Positions 20,057-29,739 of a DNA stretch of 64,000 nucleotides are shown here, piece by piece. The position numbers and the translations under genes are program-made. Position 1 is the stretch's first letter. Each line of letters starts with the position of its first letter. The stretch comes from Syntrophaceae bacterium. Lineage in GTDB: Bacteria; Desulfobacterota; Syntrophia; Syntrophales; Smithellaceae. A model generated the notes under the pieces. That model did not search any database. It was not told the origin of the DNA and saw nothing but the letters and a program-made list of their open reading frames with translations. Location: NCBI GenBank assembly GCA_018436925.1, contig JAHDKI010000011.1:62001-126000 (forward strand). Reading direction: 5' to 3'.

Positions 20057-20534
20057 AGATCATTTCCTCGATCCGGTGCATCGCATAAAAAAAACCGACG
20101 GCCATGACACTGACCATCAAGGCTTGCGGCAGAAACACCGACAACAGACTGCCTGCGAGGTTGATTCCATAAATCCACTGATAGAATAAAAGCAAAAACA
20201 AGGTCTCCATCAGCGACAGAATCAGACTGAAAAAAGCGATGATATATAATTTTTCCGTAACCAGCCGTTCAGAGACGAAAAAAGTCAACAGAAAAACCAC
20301 CATATACACCAGCATGAAAAGTCCCATCACCGAGCCGGTCAGACAGTCAAAAACAAAACCCATGACCAAAGCCAGAATCAATCCTCGGACGACATTCAGA
20401 CGAAAGCCGGCGCAGATCACCACCACCAGCGAAGCCTCAATGACCAGCCAGCCTGAAAAAAGCACATCCGCCAGGACGGTCTGCGCCACGACCAAAGCCA
20501 CCGCCCAAAATGGCAAGACGAGATAAAAAATCAT
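20013..20534 (-). CDS. mreD: Rod shape-determining protein MreD
   Basis: A 173-residue, highly hydrophobic protein with about five or six membrane segments, as expected for MreD. Identification rests on size, membrane profile and position between mreC and mrdA. The ATG at 20534 overlaps the mreC stop in an ATGA arrangement, and the 3' end overlaps mrdA by 44 bases. Confidence 0.9.
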   Translation of the reverse strand: MIFYLVLPFWAVALVVAQTVLADVLFSGWLVIEASLVVVICAGFRLNVVRGLILALVMGFVFDCLTGSVMGLFMLVYMVVFLLTFFVSERLVTEKLYIIAFFSLILSLMETLFLLLFYQWIYGINLAGSLLSVFLPQALMVSVMAVGFFYAMHRIEEMIYGKSMHSSQRAGTF

Positions 20535-21376
20535 TTCCCCTTCGCCTTCGTTTTGCCCCCGTCAGCCGTCTCATCCACAATGATCATCACTTCCTCCAAC
20601 TTCGAAAAATCTGCGAAGGGGGAAACCCTGACATTCGCAAATAAGCCGACGTCCTGCCGATCAACGCCGCTGACGACGCCAATCAAAATTCCTTTGGGAA
20701 AAACATTGCTCATTCCTGACGTGATTACAAGATCCCCCTCTTTGACGTCATGAATCTTGGAAACGTATTTCAAAAGACAGCTGCGCGGCCCGGCGCCGCG
20801 AAGAATACTCTGCACTCGGGTACGCTGCACCAGCACGTCCACATTGGAGCTTTCGTCGATGATTAGCAAGACTTTGGCGGCGTGCCAGGACACGTCCGTG
20901 AGACGACCGATCAATCCGGGCGACGCAACCACCGGCATCCCGGTTTTCAAACCGTGTGCGGACCCTTTATTGATCATGATGGTTTTGGACAAGGCCGCCT
21001 GTTCTCTTCCAATCACGTAGGCCGCGACAAACTTAAAATCGTAATGGCGTTCAAGCGCCAAATTCTGGCGCAAACGGTCAGCCTCAAGATGGTCCTCTCT
21101 GAAACGGACCAGATCGCTGTTGAGTTCATCAATGGTTCTGCGGAGCCGGCGGTTTTCTTCCTGCAGATTGACCAGATAAACATAGCGGTTCCAGGCGTCG
21201 CCGATCGTCCGGATGGATGCGGTCAGGGCATTGTGTAAAGGCGCGGCGGCCTCCAGAACCAGTTTTTTGGCGAATCCCGCGCCGGCCTCCTGCCTGATCT
21301 GGGAGGAAAGCACAATTAAAGCGGCAAAGAAAAGCGCTGAAACAAAGATGACGATCCGAAAGTTTTTAAAAAACAT
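20531..21376 (-). CDS. mreC: Rod shape-determining protein MreC
   Basis: A 281-residue periplasmic protein with an N-terminal membrane anchor (about residues 8-25), a coiled coil near 65-105 (YLVNLQEENRRLRRTIDEL) and a C-terminal double beta-barrel domain containing the GLIGRLTDVSWHAAKVLL block. MreC links MreB to the periplasmic wall-synthesis enzymes. It follows mreB by 37 bases in the same operon. Confidence 0.94.
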   Translation of the reverse strand: MFFKNFRIVIFVSALFFAALIVLSSQIRQEAGAGFAKKLVLEAAAPLHNALTASIRTIGDAWNRYVYLVNLQEENRRLRRTIDELNSDLVRFREDHLEADRLRQNLALERHYDFKFVAAYVIGREQAALSKTIMINKGSAHGLKTGMPVVASPGLIGRLTDVSWHAAKVLLIIDESSNVDVLVQRTRVQSILRGAGPRSCLLKYVSKIHDVKEGDLVITSGMSNVFPKGILIGVVSGVDRQDVGLFANVRVSPFADFSKLEEVMIIVDETADGGKTKAKGK

Positions 21377-21413
21377 GCCTTACCTGAAAAGGGAAACGGT
21401 CCGGCCCGCATGT

Positions 21414-22529
<1,116 letters not shown>

Positions 22530-22635
22530 CGCATTTTTAAAATGTGTTTGCAATTTGCAAATGACTGTAATACTGTGCAAACCCTCTGTCCAAAACCAGA
22601 GAGCGACAAACCACATCAACTCGAGGAGAGACGGT

Positions 22636-24234
22636 ATGCTGAAGTTTTTCCGCAAGCACGCAAGAGGCTGGTTCATGCTGGCCTTTATGGGGATCATTAT
22701 TTTTGTGTTCGTCTTGTACTTCGGAACCGACCCGGGATCGAGAACCGCGCGCGCGATCGCCGTCGTCGACGGCGTCGTCATCAGCGAAAGCGAGTACTAC
22801 AACGAATACGCCAAAATGATGGACATGGTCCGTGCGCGTTTCGGCGGAACCGTTTCGGCGGAAATGATCAAACAGATGGACCTCAAACAGGCAACTTTCG
22901 ACAGTCTGATCAACCGGCAGGTCATTATCGCCAAGGCGGGCGACCTCAACGTTCAGGTCAGCGAGGATGAGCTTTTCACGATGATCACGGCCATGCCCGA
23001 TCTTCAGACGAACGGCGCTTTCGACCGGCGGAAATATGACCAGCTTCTGCGCTACAACAAAATGACGGAAGATGACTTTCAGGCGGTCCAGCGCATTAAC
23101 CTGGCAGCCAACAAAATTGAAATTATCCTTCGTGAAGGCATCAAAATCTCCGACGCAGAAATCTTTGAGCTCTATGCTCTGCAAAACCAGAAAATGAACC
23201 TGGCTTTCATAGAAATCTCGCCTGGCGCCATGCGCGCGGCCAACGACCCGTCGGATGACGACCTGGAAGCCTTTCTTAAACGCAATGCCTCGGCGTTTCT
23301 GGTTCCCGAGCAGCTCAAAGTCAAATACCTTCATTTCTCCGCCGACGCCCATGCGCCGGCCAGCCTTCCGGAGGCGGATATCCGCGACCACTACGACCGC
23401 ACCAAAGCGCGCTATTCGAACAAAGACGGCGCCTTGCGCCCCCTCGAATCGGTCCGGGACGCCGTCGTCCGTGAATCGAGGCAGATCAAGGGCAAGGAAG
23501 CGGCCTATGCCGCGGCCAAAAAAGCGCACGACACCATTTATCAAAACGAGAATTTCGACGACTACGCATCAGAGCTGTCTTTGAAAATTCACAGCGCAGA
23601 TTTCTTTCCGGTTAATCAACCGCCCAGCCCCTTGTCGGATGTTGCGGACATCGAAAAACATCTGTCGGGTCTGGCCAAAAACGATATGAGCCGCGTCCTT
23701 CAGGCGGAAGACGGATTCTATCTCATTTTCGTCACGGATAAAAAGGATGCGTTTGTTCCAAACCTTCAAGAGATTAAACCTCGCGTCCGGTCCAGGTATA
23801 TCGAGCAGGAACGAATCCGTCTGGCCCAGCAAGCGGCGCAAGACATTCTGGCCGCCCTCAGAAACGGCGATTCGTTTGAGGCCGTGGCGCGTACAAGGGG
23901 CTTAAGAATCGACGAAACCGGCTTGTTTCAACCCGCCGGCGATATTCCCAAACTCGGACCGAATCCTGAGGCGGTCGAACTGATTCTGCCTTTGACGCCG
24001 CAAAACCCCTATCCTGAAAAGCCCGTCAATTTCAACGGCAGACAGGTCATTTTCAAACTTAAGGATTTGACTGAACCGGATATCCGCGACTTCGAAGCCA
24101 AGAAAGATCTCTACGGACGCGTCTTGGCGAAGCTTAAAAAAGAACAAGCCATGAAATCCTGGATGGAAGGCAACAAGGAAGCCATGATCAAAGAAAAGCG
24201 GCTCAAAATTCAGCGACAGGTTTCCGATCTGTAA
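22636..24234 (+). CDS. PpiD/SurA-like membrane-anchored periplasmic chaperone
   Basis: A 532-residue protein with one N-terminal membrane helix (about residues 14-33) and a large periplasmic part. A SurA-N-like helical domain containing SLINRQVIIAKAGDLNVQVS at about 90-109 is followed by parvulin-like regions, but the classic parvulin active-site blocks are not clear, so isomerase activity is doubtful. PpiD-like proteins sit near the Sec translocon and assist folding of exported proteins. The start is the ATG at 22636, seven bases after GAGGAGAG; the frame extends upstream without a ribosome binding site. It is transcribed alone and ends at a hairpin. Confidence 0.85.
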   Translation: MLKFFRKHARGWFMLAFMGIIIFVFVLYFGTDPGSRTARAIAVVDGVVISESEYYNEYAKMMDMVRARFGGTVSAEMIKQMDLKQATFDSLINRQVIIAKAGDLNVQVSEDELFTMITAMPDLQTNGAFDRRKYDQLLRYNKMTEDDFQAVQRINLAANKIEIILREGIKISDAEIFELYALQNQKMNLAFIEISPGAMRAANDPSDDDLEAFLKRNASAFLVPEQLKVKYLHFSADAHAPASLPEADIRDHYDRTKARYSNKDGALRPLESVRDAVVRESRQIKGKEAAYAAAKKAHDTIYQNENFDDYASELSLKIHSADFFPVNQPPSPLSDVADIEKHLSGLAKNDMSRVLQAEDGFYLIFVTDKKDAFVPNLQEIKPRVRSRYIEQERIRLAQQAAQDILAALRNGDSFEAVARTRGLRIDETGLFQPAGDIPKLGPNPEAVELILPLTPQNPYPEKPVNFNGRQVIFKLKDLTEPDIRDFEAKKDLYGRVLAKLKKEQAMKSWMEGNKEAMIKEKRLKIQRQVSDL

Positions 24235-24240
24235 AAAAGC

Positions 24241-24285
24241 GAAAAGGGAAGCGTTTTTGAAAAAACTAAAGACGCTTCCCTTTTC
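24241..24285 (+). terminator. Rho-independent terminator after the ppiD-like gene
   Basis: A 13-base perfect stem, GAAAAGGGAAGCG (24241-24253) pairing with CGCTTCCCTTTTC (24273-24285), starts six bases after the stop codon. The 3' side of the stem supplies its own short U run. It lies just before the 3' end of the opposing tRNA-Ala. Confidence 0.75.
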
Positions 24286-24291
24286 TATGCC

Positions 24292-24367
24292 TGGTGGAGC
24301 TGAGCGGGATCGAACCGCTGGCCTCTTGAATGCCATTCAAGCGCTCTCCCAGCTGAGCTACAGCCCC
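24292..24367 (-). tRNA. tRNA-Ala (anticodon GGC)
   Basis: A complete cloverleaf on the minus strand. The acceptor GGGGCTG pairs with CAGCTCC (one G-U pair) and CCA is encoded. The anticodon stem CTTGA/TCAAG encloses ATGGCAT, giving anticodon GGC for alanine codon GCC. The D and T arms are regular. Confidence 0.95.
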
Positions 24368-24391
24368 GTTGAGTCCCAAAAATGTGCAGCC

Positions 24392-24420
24392 CCCTTAACA
24401 CGCGTGTAGGAGGCTGTCAA
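24392..24420 (-). promoter_or_regulatory. Promoter for tRNA-Ala
   Basis: On the minus strand TTGACA (24420-24415) is followed after 17 bases by TAAGGG (24397-24392) preceded by TGT. The sequence GCGTGTTAA occurs at exactly the same distance from the -35 as in the tRNA-Arg promoter at 368-396. Confidence 0.5.
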
Positions 24421-24446
24421 CAGTTTTTAACCTTCCTGTTTTTAGC

Positions 24447-24474
24447 TTGACTTTTACCTTTTGGCCGATATAAT
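24447..24474 (+). promoter_or_regulatory. Promoter for tRNA-Leu
   Basis: TTGACT at 24447-24452 and a perfect TATAAT at 24469-24474 are separated by 16 bases. The predicted start lies within a few bases of the tRNA 5' end. It is back to back with the tRNA-Ala promoter. Confidence 0.75.
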
Positions 24475-24483
24475 CGCGCCCGT

Positions 24484-24570
24484 GCCGGAGTGGTGAAACT
24501 GGTAGACGCAGAGGACTCAAAATCCTCCGGGCGCAAGCCCATCTCGGTTCGATTCCGAGCTCCGGCACCA
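24484..24570 (+). tRNA. tRNA-Leu (anticodon CAA)
   Basis: An 87-base class II tRNA. The acceptor GCCGGAG pairs with CTCCGGC and CCA is encoded. The anticodon stem GAGGA/TCCTC holds the loop CTCAAAA, giving anticodon CAA for leucine codon TTG. The long variable arm GGGCGCAAGCCC is typical of leucine tRNAs. Confidence 0.96.
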
Positions 24571-24618
24571 TCATATTTCCCCCTGCCCGGATGATGGCCC
24601 GTCAAGCCCCCCTCTTTT

Positions 24619-25545
24619 TCAGGAGCCGACAACAGGAAATCGTTTCAGGAAATCGATGAAAATCCCGTGCTGCGGTCTTAAGTCGAATTGTTTGAGGTAG
24701 ATCAGATGAAACTGTCGCGCGAGATGGAGTCTCTCCACCGGGATTTCCACCAGCAATTTTTGCTCAATTTCGCGTGACACGGCATGAACCGACAAGACCG
24801 ACACGCCCAGACCCGCAAGAACCGCCTCTTTAACCGCCTCGGAGCTGCCCAGCTCTCCCCGAACATTAAATTGAGCCGCGCTCAAAGAAAAACGTTCTTT
24901 CAGAACCTGTTCAAAGACCTCTCTGGTGGCAGAACCCTTTTCCCGAAAGACAAAAGGTTCTCTCATCAGATCCCGGACGGACACGCCTCGTTTTCGAGCC
25001 CAGCGATGACCTTTCGGCGCAACCAAAATCAACCGGTCGCGCCATAGAGGCACGGCCGAAAGCTTTCGGTTTAGCGGCGCCTTCCCGATGCATCCGATTT
25101 CCACATCTTTATCCAGAACCATATTCATCACTTCTTCGGAATCTTCCATCTTGAGAAAAATCCGGATGTCGGGATGCAATCCGGCCAACTCGCTCAAGGC
25201 GCGCGGCAGAATATAAGTGGCCGGAATGGTGCTCGCCGCCATGCGGATGTCGCCGCCGGTCGCAACGGAGAGCTTCTGAAATCGCTCGGACGCGTCGGCT
25301 CGGAGCTTCACCATCCGCATCGCCAGATCAAAAAGCACTTTGCCTTCAGGCGTTAAAGAAATGCCGTCATGGCTTCGGTTGACGATTCTGGCGCCCAATA
25401 ATTCTTCTATGTTCCGGATGGTTTTCGTCAGAGCCGGCTGCGTCAACAACATCTGTTTGGCGGCGCGGCTGAAATTCCGCTGCTCAACCAGGCAGATCAG
25501 GGCCTCCATCTGCGAAAGCGTGATATGTTTGAATCTGTCATCCAT
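24619..25545 (-). CDS. LysR-family transcriptional regulator
   Basis: A 308-residue LysR-type regulator. The N-terminal winged helix-turn-helix covers about residues 9-68 (LSQMEALICLVEQRNFSRAA, then LTQPALTKTIRNIEELLG), followed by a linker helix and a two-lobed effector domain. Such proteins usually act as tetramers and respond to a small co-inducer. It is divergent from the SDR-NUDIX pair across 188 bases, the classic layout for a regulator controlling its neighbour and itself. No strong ribosome binding site precedes the ATG at 25545. The effector is unknown. Confidence 0.9.
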   Translation of the reverse strand: MDDRFKHITLSQMEALICLVEQRNFSRAAKQMLLTQPALTKTIRNIEELLGARIVNRSHDGISLTPEGKVLFDLAMRMVKLRADASERFQKLSVATGGDIRMAASTIPATYILPRALSELAGLHPDIRIFLKMEDSEEVMNMVLDKDVEIGCIGKAPLNRKLSAVPLWRDRLILVAPKGHRWARKRGVSVRDLMREPFVFREKGSATREVFEQVLKERFSLSAAQFNVRGELGSSEAVKEAVLAGLGVSVLSVHAVSREIEQKLLVEIPVERLHLARQFHLIYLKQFDLRPQHGIFIDFLKRFPVVGS

Positions 25546-25688
25546 TATGTCATGCCCATAACACAGAGCTTTGGGGAAGTAAAAAACAATCTTCCCGGCG
25601 CATTGATCGTCCTGGCGTGAGCCCCGAAATTTATCTTACCGCTTCCGTATTGGTGTGTTATGGTACAAGCAACACGCAGGCAGAGATC

Positions 25689-25704
25689 CCGGAATATCTT
25701 CCGG
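25689..25704. promoter_or_regulatory. Palindrome upstream of the SDR gene
   Basis: CCGGAA-TATC-TTCCGG is a perfect 6-4-6 inverted repeat about 20 bases before the ribosome binding site of the SDR gene, in the region shared with the divergent LysR gene. It could be an operator or a small leader hairpin; nothing here proves either. Confidence 0.35.
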
Positions 25705-25733
25705 CGGTCAATATACAATAAAGGAGGTCTGTT

Positions 25734-26522
25734 ATGAAGCTTTCCGATCTGTATTCATTAAAAGGAAAAATCGCTTTGGTCACGGGAGGCGGCCGCGGCA
25801 TCGGGAAATTCATCGCCACGGGTTTGGCTGAGGCCGGCGCGGATATTGTTCTGACATCAAGAAAAATCAAAAATCTCGAGGCCGCCGCGCAGGAGCTTGC
25901 CGCCGAATACAAGGTCAGAACGCTTGCGATCGCCTCCGACATGGCCAAAGAAGAAACAGTGGATTCCATGCTTCAGGAAGCGGTTCAGAAATTCGGACGG
26001 ATCGACATTCTGGTTAACAATGCCGGCGCCACGTGGGGCGCGCCGACTCTGGAATTCCCTCTGGATAAGTGGGATCAGCTTTTCAATGTCAATGTCCGCG
26101 GCGTCTGGATGCTCACCCAGAAAGTCGCACGCCTGATGAAAGAACAGGGAGGCGGCAATATCATCAATATTTCTTCGGTCATGGCGTTCCGCGGCTCCAC
26201 GGAAGAGGGGCATCCGGCCATTCCCTATAACTCAACCAAGGCGGCCATCAATCTGCTCACCATGAACCTCGCGGTGAAGCTCGCCCCTTACAATATCCGC
26301 GTCAATGCCATCGCTCCGGGCTTTTTCGCCACCGATATGATGGCCTACGTGGAGAAACCGGAATTTCAGGCCGTCAAGGCCGCCATTCTCAAAGAAATCC
26401 CCATGCGTCGCATTGGAGAAACGGACGACATGAAAGGTGTGGCTGTTTTTCTGGCCTCGGCGGCTTCCGCCTATATGACTGGCCATGTGATGGTCGTTGA
26501 CGGCGGCCAGATCGCCAAATAA
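25734..26522 (+). CDS. Short-chain dehydrogenase/reductase
   Basis: A 262-residue classical SDR with a Rossmann fold. The cofactor motif TGGGRGIG is at about 17-24, NNAG near 93, a catalytic serine in NISSV near 145, and the catalytic YNSTK near 165-169. An aspartate or glutamate after the second strand is not obvious, so NADP(H) use is possible. The substrate cannot be read from the sequence; family members reduce sugars, acyl thioesters and alcohols. An AAAGGAGG lies six bases before the ATG. It shares a transcription unit with the NUDIX gene, nine bases downstream, and may be controlled by the divergent LysR protein. Confidence 0.9.
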   Translation: MKLSDLYSLKGKIALVTGGGRGIGKFIATGLAEAGADIVLTSRKIKNLEAAAQELAAEYKVRTLAIASDMAKEETVDSMLQEAVQKFGRIDILVNNAGATWGAPTLEFPLDKWDQLFNVNVRGVWMLTQKVARLMKEQGGGNIINISSVMAFRGSTEEGHPAIPYNSTKAAINLLTMNLAVKLAPYNIRVNAIAPGFFATDMMAYVEKPEFQAVKAAILKEIPMRRIGETDDMKGVAVFLASAASAYMTGHVMVVDGGQIAK

Positions 26523-26531
26523 AGCAAACCG

Positions 26532-27401
26532 ATGAACGAAAAGCCGTGCATTGCCGATCCCAAAGACTCGTCAACGGTGATTCTGGTTCGCGAGGACGGT
26601 TGCGCTCCCTGCGAAGTGTTTTTAGCCTGCCGCCATGAGCGCCAGTCGTTTATGGCGGGGGCCTACGTCTTTCCCGGCGGACGGGTGGATGATGCGGATT
26701 TTACGCTGACGGACCGAATTTCGGTTCCGGCAGGCTTCGACGCCCCGGCCCGACTACAGGATGATACCTTAAGTTCGGCCCGAGCTCTGGCTCTTTTTAT
26801 CTGCGCGATCCGGGAAACCTTTGAAGAAACGGGAATTTTAATTGCTCATACGGCCGACGGACAGCCGCCTGACGGTCAATGTCTGATCCTCTGGCGAAAT
26901 ACGCTTAGAGCCGGCCGAAAATCATTCCGAGACTTAGTCCGCGACGAAAATCTTTTTTTCCCTCTCGATGTCCTCGTGCCTTATGCCCATTGGATCACGC
27001 CGGAAATTTTGCCGAAGCGATTCGCCACCCGGTTTTTTTTGACCGCGTTGCCGCCCGGACAAAGCGCGACAACCGACAACGCCGAAATGACCGATTGTCT
27101 GTGGATCGCCCCGAAAGAAGCTCTCCGTCTTTATCGCAAGCAGGATATTCTGCTCATGCCGCCCACCATCAAAACGCTTGATGAGCTTTCAGTGTTTGCG
27201 ACGCTTGATGAGCTTCTGGCCTTCACGCGACAAAAGACCTTCCATCCCGTCTTGCCCCAACCCGACGGCAACCTTCTGAAACTGCCGCACGATCCCGAAT
27301 ACGGCATAGCGCCTTTTCGAACACCGCCTTGTGCCGGTGAACCTTCCCGCCTCATCCTTGCCGACGGAATCTGGCAGACCGGCTTTTATCCTCAAAAATA
27401 A
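26532..27401 (+). CDS. NUDIX hydrolase, NUDT19-like
   Basis: A 289-residue NUDIX protein. AYVFPGGRVDDADF near residues 42-55 is followed, after an insertion of about 40 residues, by the core AIRETFEETGI near 95-105, which carries the REXXEE metal ligands. A long separation of these two parts is characteristic of NUDT19-type enzymes, which hydrolyse CoA and acyl-CoA diphosphates. That function is inferred from the family. The short gap to the SDR gene suggests a shared acyl-CoA-related role, but this is speculative. The ribosome binding site is weak. Confidence 0.8.
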   Translation: MNEKPCIADPKDSSTVILVREDGCAPCEVFLACRHERQSFMAGAYVFPGGRVDDADFTLTDRISVPAGFDAPARLQDDTLSSARALALFICAIRETFEETGILIAHTADGQPPDGQCLILWRNTLRAGRKSFRDLVRDENLFFPLDVLVPYAHWITPEILPKRFATRFFLTALPPGQSATTDNAEMTDCLWIAPKEALRLYRKQDILLMPPTIKTLDELSVFATLDELLAFTRQKTFHPVLPQPDGNLLKLPHDPEYGIAPFRTPPCAGEPSRLILADGIWQTGFYPQK

Positions 27402-27438
27402 AGCCCCGTATCCCCTTTAGGAATTCGAGGGGGCTTTT
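27400..27438 (+). terminator. Hairpin terminator after the NUDIX gene
   Basis: AAAGCCCC (27400-27407) pairs with GGGGCTTT (27430-27437), beginning inside the stop codon, with a loop of 22 bases and a short T run. The opposing lemA gene ends nearby, so the hairpin may serve both directions. Confidence 0.5.
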
Positions 27439-27464
27439 AGAGAAAGTCTGCAAGGCTTCAATCG

Positions 27465-28040
27465 CTAAAATTGCACTTTCGGCGTTTCTTTAGCCGCTTC
27501 GGCAACTTTAAAGAACGTCTCTTCCTTGAAGTCAAACCAGCCGGCGATGATATTGCCGGGGAACAGGCCAATGGCTTTGTTGTAAGCCTCGACCTTCTGA
27601 TTGTATCTCATTCTTTCCACGGCAATGCGGTTTTCCGTACCCGCCAGTTCATCTTGCAGTTTAAGAAAATTCTGGTTGGATTTCAAATCCGGATACCGCT
27701 CCACCACTAAAAGCAGACGGCTCAAAGCGCCGCTCAATTCATTATTGGCCGCGATCTTGTCCGGAACGGTTCCTGCGCCTCCGACTCTGGCGCGGGCATT
27801 GGTGACCTCCAGAAGGACCTCGCGCTCCTGTTTGGCGTACCCCTTGACGGTTTCCACCAGATTGGGAATGAGGTCAAAGCGCCGCTGCAGCTGGTTTTCG
27901 ACCTGCGCCCACGCGCTTTGCACTTCAATGCGCATTTGGTAAAAAGTATTTCGTTTGCCCGCAACGAATGCCGCACAGGCAAGGACGATGATCGCCACGA
28001 CCGCGATACCGATCAAGATGCCTTTTTTCCCTGAATTCAT
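27465..28040 (-). CDS. lemA: LemA family protein
   Basis: A 191-residue LemA protein. One N-terminal membrane helix (about residues 7-27) precedes a helical domain with the family blocks VQSAWAQVENQLQRRFDLIP and NLVETVKGYAKQEREVL, and the closing NIIAGWFDF. The molecular role of bacterial LemA is poorly understood. The ATG at 28040 is six bases after GGAGG; another ATG two codons earlier abuts the ribosome binding site. It is the last gene of a leftward set that also holds a nucleotidyltransferase-like gene and a TPM-domain gene; LemA and TPM genes often travel together. Confidence 0.92.
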   Translation of the reverse strand: MNSGKKGILIGIAVVAIIVLACAAFVAGKRNTFYQMRIEVQSAWAQVENQLQRRFDLIPNLVETVKGYAKQEREVLLEVTNARARVGGAGTVPDKIAANNELSGALSRLLLVVERYPDLKSNQNFLKLQDELAGTENRIAVERMRYNQKVEAYNKAIGLFPGNIIAGWFDFKEETFFKVAEAAKETPKVQF

Positions 28041-28064
28041 ATCCATCCTCCCGATGTGTTGGTT

Positions 28065-28790
28065 TTACAAATTTTCCACGATGGCGCAGGCCTTATGCGC
28101 CTCCCGCAGATACGAAACAAACGTCCGGGCGCTCTCGTCCCGGGAGAGTTTATCTTTTTTTTCCTTGATCAATAAACAAAGATTGAAAATATTCGCGTCC
28201 AAACCGAAAACGCTGCCGGCCTGAGCCAGGGTTTCCGGTTTGCTCCGCGGCGCCTGCCCCGTTTTTAAATAGATCATCGCATTGAAAATGGAAACCAGCG
28301 ACGTCAATGAACGGGCGATCAGATCCCGAAGCCGGCGTGGCGCTCCTTCGGATTCAACGAATCCTTCGCGAAGCCAAAGAATTTTTCCCTTGAGCTCCCG
28401 TTCGATTTGCACACGCAAATCATCCGACCTGAAAACCAGCGGGGCTAAAACATTTTCCCCGTAAATCAGCTCGCAATTGATCTGCATGTTCAGAAACTCG
28501 ATCGGATAGGCATCCAGCGACGAGGCGATGAAGTCCTTCGTGAGAAAAAGCGGAACAGCCACATTGGCTTTGCGCCATTTTTTCACCGGCGCGAAAGCGT
28601 CTTCGAGCCGGTCGATGCCCGCAGGCGAAAGCACCACCAAAAGATTGATATCCGACTTTCCCTTAAGATAAGAACCGCCCGCCGCGCTGCCATACAGCAT
28701 CAGCGAGACAAGGTCCCGACCGTAGACAGCCTGATAATCCCGCGTCAGCGGCGCAAAAATATCTCTGGGTTGATCCGGTATTTTTATCAT
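28065..28790 (-). CDS. Nucleotidyltransferase-fold protein with altered active site
   Basis: A 241-residue protein whose N-terminus has the Pol-beta/MNT nucleotidyltransferase pattern: GSAAGGS at 34-40 followed by SDINLLVV at 46-53. In active members the second motif is normally SDxDL; here the second aspartate is asparagine (D47, N49), so metal binding may be impaired. The remaining 140 residues are helical, similar in size to HEPN or substrate-binding domains. AGGAGAG lies four bases before the ATG. It sits between lemA and the TPM gene with gaps of 24 and 22 bases, so the three are very likely co-transcribed. Function unknown. Confidence 0.75.
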   Translation of the reverse strand: MIKIPDQPRDIFAPLTRDYQAVYGRDLVSLMLYGSAAGGSYLKGKSDINLLVVLSPAGIDRLEDAFAPVKKWRKANVAVPLFLTKDFIASSLDAYPIEFLNMQINCELIYGENVLAPLVFRSDDLRVQIERELKGKILWLREGFVESEGAPRRLRDLIARSLTSLVSIFNAMIYLKTGQAPRSKPETLAQAGSVFGLDANIFNLCLLIKEKKDKLSRDESARTFVSYLREAHKACAIVENL

Positions 28791-28812
28791 TTTTCTCTCC
28801 TGCCTTGCTCGT

Positions 28813-29577
28813 CTAAAAACTTCGTCCGGCGCCGCCGCCGCCGCTCATCCCGCCGCCAAAACCGCCGAAACCGCCGCCGAAGCCGCCGCCTCCGCCACCC
28901 CGACTCCCGCTCGTGGCCAGCAAAAGCAAAATCCAGGGAAGCATCCGACGCCCCTGTTTCGTTCCTAAAAGCACGACCGCCGCGAGCAAAAAGAAGATCA
29001 AACCCAGAAGATTAAAGCCCTGCTTTGCGGGACGGGAAGACGAGCGGTAAAGCGGCGAGACGCCGGTCAAATCCACGCCTGCGTCCTTGGCAATATAGGC
29101 GGCGCAAACCAAAGCCGCATTGTAGAGCCCCTTGCCGGTTTCTCCAGTTTTGAGGTAGGGCACAACATGCGCATCGAGAATTTCACCCACGCGTCCGTCG
29201 GGCAGAATCCCCTCGACGCCGTAGCCGGTTTCAATCCGGATCTGCCGGTCTCCGACGGACAGAAATATTAAAAGGCCTTTGTCTTCTCCCTTTTTGCCGA
29301 TTCCCCAGGCACTGTAAAGGCCATTGACATACTGATTAATGTCCGAATTTTCTCCGATGGCGGACACGGTCACGACGACGATGGCCGTCGATGTTTTATG
29401 CCACATTTCAGCTGCCAGGATTTCAATTTTCCGGGCGTTTTCCGCGTCGATCACGCCGGCAAAATCGTTGACTGCGCGTCCCTGAGGTCTTGGATAAACG
29501 CTTTGCGCGCAAAGCGGGCAGGCCGACAGGACAAACAACGCGGCCAGACTCAAAAAAATGGTCAAATGTCGAGACAA
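28813..29577 (-). CDS. TPM-domain secreted protein with Gly-rich tail (YgcG-like)
   Basis: A 254-residue protein with a signal peptide (hydrophobic stretch ending CPLCAQS), a TPM domain starting at VNDFAGVID and including RQIRIETGYGVEGILPDGRVG, one C-terminal membrane helix (GLIFFLLAAVVLLG) and a glycine-rich tail. TPM proteins are thought to act with LemA at the envelope, and some are implicated in photosystem repair or phosphatase activity. I chose the TTG at 29577 because GGAG lies six bases upstream and it gives a clean signal peptide; the open frame runs 63 codons further into the divergent promoter region without support. Confidence 0.82.
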   Translation of the reverse strand: MSRHLTIFLSLAALFVLSACPLCAQSVYPRPQGRAVNDFAGVIDAENARKIEILAAEMWHKTSTAIVVVTVSAIGENSDINQYVNGLYSAWGIGKKGEDKGLLIFLSVGDRQIRIETGYGVEGILPDGRVGEILDAHVVPYLKTGETGKGLYNAALVCAAYIAKDAGVDLTGVSPLYRSSSRPAKQGFNLLGLIFFLLAAVVLLGTKQGRRMLPWILLLLATSGSRGGGGGGFGGGFGGFGGGMSGGGGAGRSF

Positions 29578-29739
29578 AAGAAACTCCGGACAATCCTCAA
29601 CGTGGATTCTGCTGCAAACGCGAGAAACTATCCCGTAAAGCGCCGCTTCTGTCAAGACGCAAAACTTTTTATGCAGATACCGCTTGCCAAAAACGCCTCC
29701 GGACGCATAAGAAAACATTGTTGACGGAAAGGTCAAAAC

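Noticed and set aside
22537..23544. A 335-codon open frame on the minus strand
   Set aside because: It is the complement of the ppiD-like coding sequence and has no recognisable domain.
28813..28900. GC-rich repeat resembling a DNA repeat or CRISPR-like unit
   Set aside because: It encodes the glycine-rich C-terminal tail typical of TPM/YgcG proteins; there are no spacers.
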